Shown: positions 12,561-23,819 of the stretch, in pieces
Numbering within the stretch: position 1 is the stretch's first letter
How the letters are laid out: every line of letters begins with the position of its first letter
From: Cycas panzhihuaensis
Taxonomy: Eukaryota; Cycadophyta
Length of the DNA stretch: 64,000 bases
Assembly: GCA_023213395.1 (NCBI GenBank)
Contig: CM041465.1
Coordinates: 22,506,001-22,570,000 of the forward strand
Direction of reading: 5' to 3'
Notes under the pieces: generated by a model
Database searches by the model: none
Told to the model about the DNA's origin: nothing
Seen by the model: the letters and a program-made list of their open reading frames with translations, nothing else
Program-made: the position numbers and the translations under genes

Positions 12561-13352
12561 TCATCTTTTTTGTAAGCCAAGAGAAGTTAAACACCATTTG
12601 AACTTCTGTAATGGTACTCGTTTTGTGAATATATCATCACAATTCTGATTAGTGTGAATCTTCTCAAGTGCCACTCCACTTGCTTCCACAACCTATCTAA
12701 CAAAATGGTACTTAAGAGCAATATGCTTTGTTCTACTGTGATAGGTTGGATTCTTGGCTAAGCAAATGGAACTTTGACTGTCACAAAATACCTTTACATT
12801 TTCCTGTCTCCTTCTAAGCTCAACTAATAGACCCTGTAACCCGATTGCTTCTTTACAAGCATGTGTTGCAGTAATATATTCAACTTCCATGGTTGATAGT
12901 GTAATTGTGCTCTGTAATTTGGACATCCAACTAACTTGACCATTTACAAGAGTAAAACCATAACCCGAAGTAGACCTTCTTTTGTCTAAATCTCCTACAA
13001 AGTCTGAATTGACATATCCACAAACCTGATTACTTGTACCTCCAAAGATGATGTAGTAGTCACTTGTGCCTCTCAAATACTGAAGCACCCATTTCACTAT
13101 AGCCTAATATTCCTTTCCTAGATTTTCCATAAACCTGCTAACTACACCAACTGCATGTGAAATATCAGGTCTTGTACATACCATGGCATACATCAAACTT
13201 CCTACTGCACTGGCATAAGGCACATGAGATATATAAGCCTTTTCCTCTTCACTACTAGGACTCATATTCGAAGAAATCTTGAAGTGGGAAGCCAATGGGA
13301 TACTCATTGGTTTCACATTTGCTATACCAAACTTGGTTAGCACCTTCTCCAC
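12561..13352 (-). pseudogene. pol: RNase H and RT connection of element a
   Basis: 13104-13352 holds MEKVLTKFGIANVKP and TRPDISHAVGVVSRF. 12693-13097 continues with VLQYLRGTSDYY, CGYVNSDFVGDLDKRRS and KHIALKYHFVR. The domain ends near 12561. The typical ADSD motif reads VNSDFVGD. A stop separates the two pieces. It would remove template RNA during cDNA synthesis. Confidence 0.85.
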
Positions 13353-14138
13353 ATATTTCTGCTATAATAACCATAGCTTACCATTTTTCCTATCTTTGTG
13401 TATCTCCATGCCTAAGATTTATTTTGTAGCTCCTAGATCCTTCATATCAAAAGTCCTAGATAATTGAGCCTTTAACTTATTAATTTCTTCCATGCTCTTG
13501 CTTGCAACCAACATGTCATCAACATATAATACCAAGATAATGAATAAGCCATTGTCCATAAATTTAAAGCAAACACAATGATCATACTCACTTCTTTTGA
13601 AATTTTGGCTGTCCATGAAGGCATCAAACTTCTTGTACCACTACCTAGGTGATTGCTTCAGGCCATACAATGATTTCTTAAGCCTACAAATAAGTCTTTT
13701 CCTATTATCTTGTACAAACCCTTCTGGTTGATTCATATAGATCTCCTCATCTAAATCTCCATGCATAAAAGTTATTTTTGCATATAACTACTCCAACTCT
13801 AAATCGAGAGAAGATACTAATGCTAATAGCACTCGAATTAAAACAAGTTTAACAACTGGTGAAAAGATCTCATGAAAGTCAATACCTACTTTCTGTGCAA
13901 AATCTTTAGCCACCAGACTTGCCCTGTATTTATCAACCTTTCCATCAACATCAGTTTTCTTTTTTAAAACCCACCTGCAACCAATAGTCTTCCTGCCATG
14001 TAGAAGTTCTACCAAGTCCCATGAATTATTTTTCTTCAAAGAATCTATCTCTTCCTGCATAGCCTTTTTCCACTTCTCACCATGGATATCATCTACTGCT
14101 TCCTGATAACATGTGGGCACACCATCATTAGAAACCAA
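13353..14138 (-). pseudogene. pol: Reverse transcriptase of element a
   Basis: 14138-13788 begins MVSNDGVPTCYQEA and includes NNSWDLVELLHGRKTIGCRWV. The middle has stops. 13616-13419 carries the catalytic LYVDDMLVASKS with both Asp kept. Length and order match the Tork RT of b, c, d and e. Broken by at least three stops or shifts. Confidence 0.85.
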
Positions 14139-14333
14139 AGCAATAGAAATAAAAGGGTTATAACTGTCAGGTATATGACTAACTTATGTAGATCTTATAA
14201 CCATTGGCAGGGGAGTGTCCATATACTCCTGTGAATCTGCTACTGATTCATCTTCAGAAAGATCTTCATGCTCTTTTGATTCCACAAATATCTATATTTT
14301 AAACTTGACTTGTTGATGTTTAGCTTACTACTC

Positions 14334-15233
14334 CTACTTTATTTTAACTTCTCTACTCTCTGATTTTACAAGGGGAGATTCATCAAATATGACATCTCTA
14401 TTAATGGTTATTTTATGGGTAGTAGGATCCCACAACCTGTATCCCTTCACACCATCCTTATCACCATAACCAACAAAGATATATCTCTTGGATTTTGGGT
14501 CTAACTTTAAATGTTTACTTTTGTCAGTCCAGGCATAAGCATCACAACTAAAAATTTTTAAATTTGAATAATCACATGGATGTCCAATCCATATCTCTTT
14601 AGGAATATTACAATCTATTGCAAGTGATAGTGACCTATATACCAGATAGCAAGATGTTTGAACAACTTCTGCCCACAAGCCCTGCTCCACTCCTACAATA
14701 CTTAGCATGCTTCTTGCTCTTTCCAAGAGTGTCATATTCATGCGCTTAGCAATGCCATTTTGTTGTAAAGTATAGATACTAGTCTTGTATCTTTCGATAC
14801 CAGCTTCTCTGTAATAGTTCTTAAATTCCAAACAATTGAACTCACCTCCATTGTTAGTTCTTAAACATTTGATTATCTTACCAATGTTGTTCTCAACTAG
14901 AGCCTTAAACTACTTAAACACACTAAACACTTAAGATTTCCTTTTTAAAAAATAGACCCATACCTTCCTGGTGTAATCATCTATAAATGTGACAAAATAA
15001 AATGATCCTCCACAAGATATTTTAGGGGTTGGTCCCCATACATCTGAATGTATGTAATCTATAATGCCTTTACTAGTGTGACTCCCTACTTTAAACCTGA
15101 GTCTATATTATTTTTAAAAAACATAATGTTTACAAAAAGCCAAGTCTGAAAGCTACAAGTTAGGAAGTAACTTATGGTTTATCAGAACCTTAATTACTCT
15201 CTCACTCATGTGCCCAAGTCTCTGATGTCATAA
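14334..15233 (-). pseudogene. pol: Integrase of element a
   Basis: The core keeps the first Asp (HSDVWGP, near 15040), but the second reads LRTNNGGEF instead of RTDNGG (near 14850), so Asp is Asn. The Glu is kept in QNGIAKRMN context. 14831-14334 is one open stretch through the C-terminal part (IFVGYGDKDGVKGYRLWDP). This would insert cDNA into the genome; the Asn would abolish that. Confidence 0.85.
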
Positions 15234-15740
15234 CTAAGCTAGATCTTCTACAGTTTTTGATGCTATAGCTTCTTGGCTAACATCTTTACTTCCCACTAAA
15301 ATGTAGAGATTTCCTTTCTTTAAGGCTTTCATAACAACCAAGGTACCATTTGACACCTTTAGGACTCCTTCATAACCTGTATGCTTATAACCAACTGAAT
15401 CTAGCTCACCCAAGTAAATCAGATTCCCCTTTAGATCATGTACATGTCTAACCTCAGTTAATGTTCTCACTACCCCATCAAACATCTTAATCCTGATGCT
15501 ACCGATGCCCACTGTCTTACAAGAAACTTCATTCCCTATAAGAACATCACCACCATCAAGAGGTTGGTATGATGAGTACCAACTCTTGTGTGGATACATG
15601 TGGTGCAAAGCACCTGAATCTAACAACCAATCATGGTGATAATGAGAAACATTACAAGCAACCAAGACATCATCATCCATACCTTGATTTGACTCCACCT
15701 GATTTGCCCCCTTAGCAGGATCTTCCTTTTTCTAGAACTC
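15234..15740 (-). pseudogene. pol: Protease and GAG_pre-integrase region of element a
   Basis: Open from 15698 to 15234. The active site reads LLDSGALHHM, close to the LLDSGASHHM of element c, with Asp, Ser and Gly kept. DVLIGNEVSCK and RHVHDLKGNLIYLGELD follow, typical of Tork proteases. It would cut the Gag-Pol polyprotein. Confidence 0.85.
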
Positions 15741-16486
15741 CTTCCTTTTATAGTAATCCTTCCTGAGGTGACCGGTCTTATTACAGTGCCAACATCTAAG
15801 CTTACTCTTTTTGCTCTTTGACTTGGACCTCGATGTATCCCTAGAGTTTTATCCTCTCTCAATCATTCTACCCCTTGCAGTCATAGCTTCTGGTGTGGAG
15901 GTTTCAAGACTAGACTTCCTTTGCACTTCTTCTATTAGTAAAGAACTCACAACAGAATCATAATCCAATACATCTATAGTGTTGAAACTAATTGAGGTGA
16001 CAATATTATCCCAGGATTTGGGTAATGAGCATAACAAGGTAACAGCCTTATCCTCATCCTCAATTTTAACATCGATACTAGTTAACTAATAAATAAGAGT
16101 ATTGAAAATATTTAAATGGTTAGTAATTTTTATACCTTCCTTCATCCATAATTAGTATAGTTGCCTCTTCAGGTAGATTTGATTTATTACTAATTTAGTC
16201 ATATACATGCCTTCCAACCGGGTCCATAATCTTATTACTGTCTCCTCCCCTGTGATGTTAAACAAGACTTCATCTACCAAGCACAATTGTATTATGCTAA
16301 GTACCTTTTTATCTAAGTCATCCTATTCATCATCGTCCATCCCTGTAGGTTTCTTCGATTACCCACAAGGGCTTTGTACAAATCCTATTGTACAAGAACA
16401 TCATGCATTTTTAGCTTCCACAACTCGAAATTATTTTTGCCATTGAATTTCTCCACCTTGAACTTTGCACCTACTAGTTTTGCCAT
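15741..16486 (-). pseudogene. gag: gag of element a
   Basis: The start ATG lies at 16486-16484 (complement), 59 bases downstream of the PBS, as in elements c and d. The zinc knuckle near 15770-15830 reads CWHCNKTGHLRKDY, so the last Cys is Tyr. Lys/Ser/Arg-rich sequence precedes it. Several stops break the capsid region. It would form the particle shell and package RNA. Confidence 0.8.
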
Positions 16487-16544
16487 TTGGTGTAGAAACG
16501 CTAACACCCAAACCTTCACAAACTTGCTACAAAAAAAAAAGAGT

Positions 16545-16557
16545 GGCTCTGATACCA
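16545..16557 (-). promoter_or_regulatory. Primer-binding site of element a
   Basis: GGCTCTGATACCA on plus is TGGTATCAGAGCC on minus, complementary to the 3' end of plant initiator Met tRNA. Two bases separate it from the 5' LTR. Confidence 0.9.
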
Positions 16558-16559
16558 CT

Positions 16560-17206
16560 TATTGAGAATACAAGGTCCTAACCTTTTAACTGCCACCAAG
16601 ATCTATTGCATTCTTGCAAATAGTTACAGAAATCAAAACTTAAAATTACATGCAAGTTCTAAAATCAGAGATTATACAATAACATGAAAATGAAAGCCAA
16701 ACATCACATATACACCTGATATAATGTGGTAAAACCCTAATAGTATGTTAGGGAAACATCTAGACAAGAAAGGTATCGATCTTTATTGCTATAGAATGGA
16801 GAAATAGTACATCTCAGTAGCAAAGTGCTCTCAGGAATAACAACCAGCTACCACCCTCATCATAGTACATTACATTATATACAACATAATAAGAAAAAGC
16901 CCTAAATTGGGCTACATGAGAGGGACATCCATGGCATGAATCTCAACCATAGAATCTAGGGTATTTATATTGAATGACCCTGATTCTCTTTACATTTTAA
17001 TATGGTTTACAGGGCTAATTTTTTGGGTCAGGGGCTATCACCCCTGAACCCCCTCTTAGCAAGGGGCATTCCACTCCCCCCGCACCCTCCAGCCAAGGGG
17101 GGATCCCACCCCCCTTGGAACCCCCCGATAAAGATTAGGAGGGGAAACCATGTTGAAAACATACCAAAATTTTAGCCCCAAAATATTGTTGTCATAATAT
17201 CCAATA
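16560..17206 (-). repeat. 5' LTR of Tork-like element a
   Basis: 647 bp, aligned along its length with the 605-bp partner. It holds the perfect hairpin at 17093-17118 (CCAAGGGGGG, six-base loop, CCCCCCTTGG) and extra C/G-run sequence at 17030-17090 that the partner lacks. Outer terminus CCAATA instead of CCAACA. Followed by TSD ATATG. Confidence 0.9.
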
Positions 17207-17265
17207 ATATGTTGGCACAATACACCCTAGGAAGATAAAATCCTTATAGGGGGGTGTACAATCAT

Positions 17266-17310
17266 ATGTGTGTGTGTGTGTGTGTGTATGTGCATGTATA
17301 TGTGTGTATG
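17266..17310. repeat. (TG)n microsatellite
   Basis: Nine or more uninterrupted TG units, then a degenerate TG/TA stretch, within gypsy f sequence close to the right edge of element a. Confidence 0.9.
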
Positions 17311-17559
17311 GTATGATATGAACCCCTTAGAGGCCTGAAGCTTCCCTTAGATCAAAATATATACCATGGTCATGGAGCAAACCCCCTTGAGCAACCTTAC
17401 TCTCTCACTTAAGGACTAAGCTCATCTGAGGTTCCTCATGGGTCATTACGAGGTCCCAGCCTCACCCTCCTCATCTCTTAGCCTCCTCTGGGACATTATC
17501 ACTATATGGATATGTGAGGACCTGGCCACCATCTAATCTACTAACTAGTCATAGAGAGC

Positions 17560-19110
17560 TTGTAGTCAGTCCCTCTACCCTAGTACCTTTATCAGCTAAC
17601 CTTGGGTCTTCTAAATTTGATTGTGATCCTCCTAGGATTTAGATAGAAACCCCTGAGGCTCTACTAGCTAAGTCTCCAAGACCATGATCCTCACGTCTAC
17701 CCCTAGAGTTTCTTGGACCATACTATACCCTACCTAGGCTTCCAACTCTTATACTCGAGCCTACAATTCATCCCTCTCTACCTAAACCTGGTCTCTCTTT
17801 ATCTGTAGATAATCCTCCCTTATTTGCCTCATTTGGGCTTCCATAGCCCATATGTTGCGCATTTAGATAATGGGGGTAAATGTGGTAGTGTGAGGCCATG
17901 CTAATCCTAGCTCCCTTGTATCTATAATAGGAGTCTAACCCTCCATGTATACCCATGGTAATAGCTCTGATATGGCCCTATTGATCATCTCCCTAATGAT
18001 ACCTATGCATGCTAACCATATAAATCTATGTATTAATATGGAGTGTATAAATAAAATATATAACCACAAATAATAATAACATCATAAATCCCTTAATAAA
18101 ATAACTATAAGCCAAAGGCATAGCTAAAAAGAGAAGGACTCTCCTCCTAGAGTAGCTGGTGCCTCTCTAACTACTACCTCCTCTACTCCCAGGATCTTAG
18201 CCGTTACTGTGACTATGGATGCCTCTCTTACAACTACCAATGTTTAATGCACCTCTAGACTAGAAGCTACCTCTCCTTGATCATCATTCTCTCTTGGCTC
18301 TACTACCAGGTCCCCTACAGCCTCTCCCTCCTCTACATCACTGTCCCAATAAATGGTGTGGTATGGTTAACTCATGTAGTCATTGATTATGAGCAGGTCT
18401 AATGATGTGGCTACAATTAATCTTCTCATCTATGCTATCTCTCCTATACTTCTAAATTGTGATGGCTATTAGTGGAGGAGGGGATTGCTAGTTGGTATAG
18501 ACTATGGTCCTATCACCAGTCCCACTTCTTAAAAGTGATAAAAAAACTAGCACTATAGCAAGGAGTAGTAAGAGAGTCCTCCTCATCTATTAGCATGAAT
18601 TTCGTCAAGTTGAGTAGTAAGGCTAGCTATTATTAAAGTAGCACAATCAAACCTATGTCCTACCTCACACCTCCTTATGGTATTCATCCAACCTATCAAG
18701 ACGTCCATGTAGTTTTGTTTTTGGGAAATCTAAATAGAATGGCAAAAATTACCATCTTCCTTACCTAAGGAATATCTACTACTATAATAGTCCTGAGAGA
18801 TAATCCCCTCTTATCCTAGTGGCCCTTACCATAAAAGAATTTAGTTGCCTCCCTATGTGCCATATCAATGTTGGGTAGAGTCTCTAGTGTAGTTAGTGCC
18901 CCACTAAGACAGACGCCCATGTTCCTCACATCGTAGGGTGATGGTGATATCTCCCACCCATGGGAGATGGAAAACATGCCAACAATGATCCTAATGTGAC
19001 ACTTTAGGTATGAATAAAGCCTAGTCTAAAGCATACTAACATGAGTAGACTATCCATAGCAAACCACAATGTCTCAATATCTCATGGTTTGGGCCCTCCA
19101 TTAACTTTGT
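17560..19110 (-). pseudogene. Antisense plant mobile domain (PMD) reading frame of gypsy f
   Basis: On the strand opposite to f pol. Minus-strand translation near 18980 gives HVFHLPWVGDITITL, matching HIFHLPxVGDMTVTP in element g. Upstream, YALDxALFIPKVSHxD aligns with YMSDQRLLVDIVSHxD of g, with a TAG at the same place in both. Further on, AHREATKFFYG and KRGLSLRT match g. The C-terminal end near 17700-17900 looks like a charged coiled coil (MEAQMRQIREDY). FHLP-x-GEMT-type motifs are diagnostic of the PMD family (Pfam PF10536). The frame has many stops. Confidence 0.7.
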
Positions 19111-20323
19111 AAATCCTAACATCACTGACCTAATGTTTTCGTAGTTTTCCACCACTATAACAGCCTAAAATTAATCCATGATATTATTAGTTAATCATCT
19201 ACCAATTTATGAGATAAAAATTACCCTTCAATAAATCTAAAATAATATAAACTCAAATCAAAATTAGGAAATTTTATAAATTTATTTTTTCTACTTTTTT
19301 CCTGCAAACTTATTTATGGTACCATGAATAAGTCAACAAGCTCTGTAGATTATTTCTACACACTATAGAGATGTTTATGGTATAGTAGGAAAATCTACAT
19401 CACCACAAAAATCTCCCTAAAAAATTAAAATTAAAAAAAAAAAAAAAAAGGACAAAGGCTTAGTCCATTGGGATGAGGGCCTCATATAGCCTTGGTCTAG
19501 CCTTTTATGAGCCCCCAATTAGGTCACATTAGGCCTCCTACTCTCTAAACAGGAATAGCCCAACTCTAAAAAGTACATGATAGAAAGATATGAATAAAAC
19601 GTTTAAGGTTAAGATTTATGTACTGAGTCTAGCCTGAGGGCTTCCATCTCTCATATGCAATCTCGATGACTCCTCTCATACAATGATTTGATGGTTAGAT
19701 ATCTTCCATGAAGCTTGTTTTCAAGTGGAAACTTGTAGGTGATAGATGACTTTCTCTTCTAATCTCATGGGTGAATGTAAAAATAAATTCATTTTCTTCA
19801 CCCACCCTCTTTATATTCACCAAGCTCCCCAGGGCTATGTGACCTTTTTTCATTCTAATGGAGTTATTAGGATCATCCCCTCAAGCCTATCATGGCTCAG
19901 TTTAGGGTCTCAACCCTTCCTAGATTCTAGATGTCACTTTTTATTGGATTTATGAGTATTTATTGTGCTCTTTGACTTTTGTTGGGAGCCTTTTTACACT
20001 TGATTTCCACCTACTTAAGACCTTATCCATGTTTATAATCCATGGACTCATTTTAATGGATCGATTCCTTTTTTCATAGTTGTTCTGACCCAATTTACTC
20101 GCAATGGGATCTAATCCCCTAGTTAAGTCTTTCATTGGCCCTATACCAACCTTGGATCTTAGTCAGTGAGCTTGTTTTCTCCATTACCCCTTTTCTTCTG
20201 TAGGGCAGGCCCTCCATGAGCATAGTAGCCTAGTTATAGGTTTCTCCTATCCACTCATGATTAGTTATTTTTGTAATTGTAATCCTTAGGACTTATTGTC
20301 CTCCACACAACTTCTCTTCCTCA
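19111..20323. other. Gypsy f spacer between PMD and archaeal-type RNase H
   Basis: No gene seen. AT-rich, with an uninterrupted A17 run at 19433-19449. The corresponding spacer of element g is 28641-29840 and is also non-coding. Confidence 0.5.
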
Positions 20324-20815
20324 ATGACTTTTCCTCAAGAAGGAGCATCTCTCTTCCTTTTGCTTGTGATTTTGTCTATTATTTTGGTCATAACTCTACT
20401 CATCTACACTGATAGGGGTAGTCATGATGACCCAGGACCATCTACCATAGCTTGGATCATTTATGATCCTTATGGGCATGATTTATTATATTCTAGGACC
20501 TATTTAACGAAGGCCATGAATAACAAAGTAGAGTATATGAGTATCACTAAGGCCCTAAACAATGCACTTCACTTTTATCATGGTCCTATCATTCTACACT
20601 GTGACTCTCAAATTGTAGTGTCCCAATCAAGCCAAACTTATTAGGTCCTTTATCCCAGACTAAGGAATTTGTCTATAACCACCAAGTCTTTTTTATCCCA
20701 CTTCTCCTCGGTCAACATTTGATAAATTCCTCATAGTTGATATGTTGAGGCTGATAGCCTAGTTAGCTTTATCCTTGAGCATTGCCTTTAGCTCTAAGGT
20801 GACTCTTTATGTGCT
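20324..20815 (+). pseudogene. Archaeal-type RNase H (second RNase H) of gypsy f
   Basis: A strongly hydrophobic stretch (LFLLLVILSIILVITL) runs into LIYTDRGS, then NNKVEYMSITKAL, HGPIILHCDSQIVV and, past a stop, YVEADSLVSFILE. This is the D-E-D series of RNase H type I in the archaeal-like form known from Tat-lineage gypsy elements. Element g has the same domain at 28170-28640 (minus). It lies downstream of integrase, so f had two RNase H domains. Broken by stops after position 20641. Confidence 0.75.
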
Positions 20816-21250
20816 TGATAGGTCATCCTTTTTAGAAACTCTCTAAAGATGACCTTTCCTCTCAACCTTTACTTTATTTTCACCTCTAAATAATCGCTGC
20901 TAATGAGGTTAAACTATGGCAACCAAAATCCCTCCTTTACTTAGTTCATATCCTTACTTGGTATGATGAGGCACCTTCTCATCTCCCTAAGGGTCTATCT
21001 GGGTTCCAAACCCCACCTTTAGGGTCATGCTACCCACTTAGTGTGCTACTAAGAGCATCCCCCTTAGTCACCTCTTATCCATCTTGTCTACACATGCTTT
21101 CAGTTCATAGCCCTGTGCCTAGAGATTTGATTTAGTTACAAACCTATCTCTTCCCCTTAGTATATGCCTCCTATCTATGCATCTATTGCAACACTCCCTA
21201 CTCCCCTCAGTTACCTATACACTTGTTTCTTCATTATCATTTATACTAAT
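20816..21250 (+). other. 3' internal sequence of gypsy f, cut by the Tork array
   Basis: No gene. 21110-21245 aligns with 5455-5600, placing this about 110 bases before the expected PPT and LTR of f. The sequence stops at the Tork LTR start; the last five bases, CTAAT, are the likely left TSD copy of the array. Confidence 0.55.
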
Positions 21251-21888
21251 TGTTAGGTAATGTGATAACAATGGTTAAGAGGCTAAAAATTTGACACATT
21301 GGTAGTGCGATTTCCCCTCTAAACTTTCCTCGGGAGGTTCCAAGGTGGGTGGGAGGCCCCCTTGGCCATGGGGATGTGGAACGCCCCCGTAAAGAGGGGG
21401 TTCAGGGGAAACAACCCCCGACCCAAAAATTTATCACTAAAAGTATATTAAACTGTAAAGAGAATCAGGATCATTCGCTAAAAATACCCTAGATTCTATG
21501 GTCAAGATTTGTGCTTTGGATGGCCCTCTCATGTAGCTTGATTTAGGGTATTTTTCATTTATGTTGATCGTGTTTAATGTACTATGTGAGTGGGGTGGTT
21601 AATTATTGTTGTTGTGAGCACTCTCTTATAAGATTATGTACATTTTCTCCATTCTATAATAATAAAGATTGATATCTTTCTTATGTGGATGTTTCCCTAG
21701 CACACTGTTGGGGTTTTACTACATTATATCAGGTGTATTTGTGATGCTTAGCTTTCTTATTCATTTTATTATTTTATCTCTGGTTTAAGAACTTATATGT
21801 AATTTTTAGTTTCAATTTCTATAACTAGTTACAAGAATAGTTTAGATCTTGGTGGTGGTTTAAGGGTTGGGACCTTGTCTTCACAACA
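21251..21888 (+). repeat. LTR 1 of the Tork array (5' LTR of b)
   Basis: 638 bp, TGTTAGGTAATG to TTCACAACA. Contains the C-run/G-run segment near 21340-21420 and AATAAAG near 21660, a possible poly(A) signal. Differs from LTR 2 at well over one position in ten by eye. Confidence 0.9.
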
Positions 21889-21890
21889 AG

Positions 21891-21903
21891 TGGTATCAGA
21901 GCC
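21891..21903 (+). promoter_or_regulatory. Primer-binding site of b
   Basis: TGGTATCAGAGCC, complementary to initiator Met tRNA, two bases after LTR 1. Confidence 0.92.
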
Positions 21904-21960
21904 ACTTTTATTTTTACAACGAGTTTGTGAAGGTTTTGGTGTTGGCTTCTTCTACACCAA

Positions 21961-22716
21961 ATAGCAAAATTGGCAATTGTAAAGTTTAAGGTGGAGAAAT
22001 TCAATGGAAAGAATAACTTCAAGTTGTGGAAGTTGAAAGCGTATGATGTTCTTATACAATAAGGTTTGTACAGATCTGTTGCAGGAAAAATAAAGAAACC
22101 CACAGGGATGGACAATGACAAATGGGATGATCTAAATAAAAAGGCTCTTAGCACAATACGATTCTACTTGATAGATGAAGTTCTATTTAACATCATAGGG
22201 GATCAGACAGTAACATGATTATGGACCCAATTAGAAGGCCTATATATGACCAAATTAGTGATGAATCAAATCTAATTGCAGAGGTAACTGTACTCATTAC
22301 TGATGAAGAAAGGTATAAAAATTGCTGACCATTTAAATATTTTCAATACTCTTATTTGTTAGTTGGCTAGTATCAATATCAAAATTGAGGATGAGGACAA
22401 GGTTGTTACCTTGTTATTCTCATTACTAGAATCCTGGGATAATATTGTCACCTCAATTAGTTTTATCACTACAAATGAATTAGAATATGATTCTGTTGTG
22501 AGTGCTTTGTTGATAGAAGAAGTGTGGACGAAGTCTAGTCTTGAAACCTCCACACCAAAAGCTATGACAAGAAGGGGTAGAACAATTAATAGAGGACAAA
22601 GCTCTGAGGATACATTGAGGTTAAAGTCAAAAGGCAACAAGAGTAAGCTCAGGTGTTGGCACTGTAATAGGACTAGTCTCCTCAAGAAGGATTACTACAA
22701 AAGAAAGGAGTTCTAG
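21961..22716 (+). pseudogene. gag: gag of Tork-like element b
   Basis: The start codon of the family (ATG in c at 42735, d at 57531) is ATA here. The capsid region is recognisable (VEKFNGKNNFKLWKLKAYDV) with stops at QQ and near 22230. 22363-22716 is open: DKVVTLLFSLLESWDNI, then a basic stretch. The zinc knuckle reads CWHCNRTSLLKKDY, so both GH and the last Cys are lost. Confidence 0.85.
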
Positions 22717-22782
22717 AAAAAGGAAGATCCTTCTAAGGAGGCTAATCAAGTGGAGTCAAATTAAGGTACAGATGATGATGTC

Positions 22783-23640
22783 TTGCTTGCTTGTAATGTT
22801 TGTCATTATCACCATGACTGGTTATTAGATTCAGGTATTTCACACCATATGTATCCACAGAAGAGTTGGTTCTCATCAGACCAACCTCTTAATGGTGGTG
22901 ATGTGTTTATGGGAAATGAAGTTTCTTATAAGCCAACGGGTATTGGTAGCATTAAAATTAAGATGTTTGATGGTGTAGTGAGAACATTAACTGAGCTTAT
23001 ACATGTACCTGATCTCAAAAGGAATATGATTTCTTTAGGTGAATGCAATTTGGGTGGATTTAAGCATACAGGTCATAAAGGAATCTTAAAGGTGTCAAAG
23101 GATGCCTTGGTTGTTATGAAAGCCTTAAAGAAAGGAAACCTTTACATATTAGTGGTAAGTATAGATGTTAGCCATGCAGCTACAACATCAAAGATTGTAA
23201 AAGATGGCATTGTTAAACGCATGAATAGGACACTCTTGGAAAGAGCAAGAAGCGTGCTAAGTAATGTTGGAGTGGAGCAGGGCTTGTGGGAAGAAGTTGT
23301 TCAAACATCTCACTATCTGGTAAATAGGTCACCATCACTTGCAATAGATTGTAATATTCCTAAAGAGGTATGGACTTGACATCTGTGTGATTATTCAAAT
23401 TTGAAAGTTTTTTGTTGTGATGCTTATGCCTAGACTGATAAAAGTAAATGTTCAAAGTTAGACCCAAAATCCAAGAGATGCATCTTTGTTAGTTATGGTG
23501 ATAAAGATAGTGTGAAGGGATACAGGTTGTGGGATCTTACTGCCCATAAAATCACCATTAGCATATATGTTATATTTGATGAATCTCCCCTTATAAAATC
23601 AAATAGTGTAGAAGTTGAAGTGAAATAGGAGTAGAAAGTT
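22783..23640 (+). pseudogene. pol: Protease and truncated integrase of element b
   Basis: The protease site LLDSGISHHM is near 22824. The frame runs open to 23379, but at about 23204 it jumps from the pre-integrase region (SKIVKD) straight to GIVKRMNRTLLERARS. In c about 500 bases lie between these points, so the zinc region and the first two core Asp are deleted in frame. The integrase C-terminal part continues to about 23640 with stops. Confidence 0.85.
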
Positions 23641-23819
23641 GAACATCGATAGGTCAAGTTTGAAACCTAACTATCTTTGGAATCAGAAGAGCAGGAAGAT
23701 CTTTTTGAGATGAATCTGCAACAGATTTATAGGAATACGTGGACACTCCTTTTCCAATAGTTAGAAGATCTACACGAGTTAGTTATCCATATGAAAAGTA
23801 CAACCCTTCTACTTATATT

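Larger units (their letters stand above)
11909..17206 (-). mobile_element. Complete but decayed Tork-like Ty1/copia element a
   Basis: 5298 bp on the minus strand, with LTRs 11909-12513 and 16560-17206, PBS, gag, protease, integrase, RT, RNase H and PPT in copia order. The 5-bp TSD ATATG is exact at 11904-11908 and 17207-17211. LTR termini are TGTTG/CAACA, with the CA worn to TA at one end of the 5' LTR. It shares family with b, c, d and e. It inserted in gypsy f between integrase and the antisense PMD. Confidence 0.9.
5423..21250 (+). mobile_element. Decayed Ty3/gypsy Tat-type remnant (h/f), split by Tork-like element a and cut by the Tork array
   Basis: Pieces in plus orientation match element g (25269-41831, minus): 3' internal end with PPT, LTR, RT, RNase H, integrase, antisense PMD and archaeal-type RNase H. 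gag and protease are missing between the LTR and RT. The piece at 21080-21245 resembles 5455-5640, so the end of f close to its PPT is cut by the array at 21251. Whether h and f are one rearranged element or two elements sharing the LTR cannot be settled here. It is the oldest layer by number of stops. Confidence 0.7.

Noticed and set aside
17266-17310. (TG)n as a functional regulatory element
   Set aside because: Simple microsatellite in a dead element; nothing else supports a function.
5423-21250. Host gene with introns in the long low-ORF stretch
   Set aside because: Every recognisable piece matches gypsy domains or LTR of element g; no unrelated protein motif or splice-linked frame was found.
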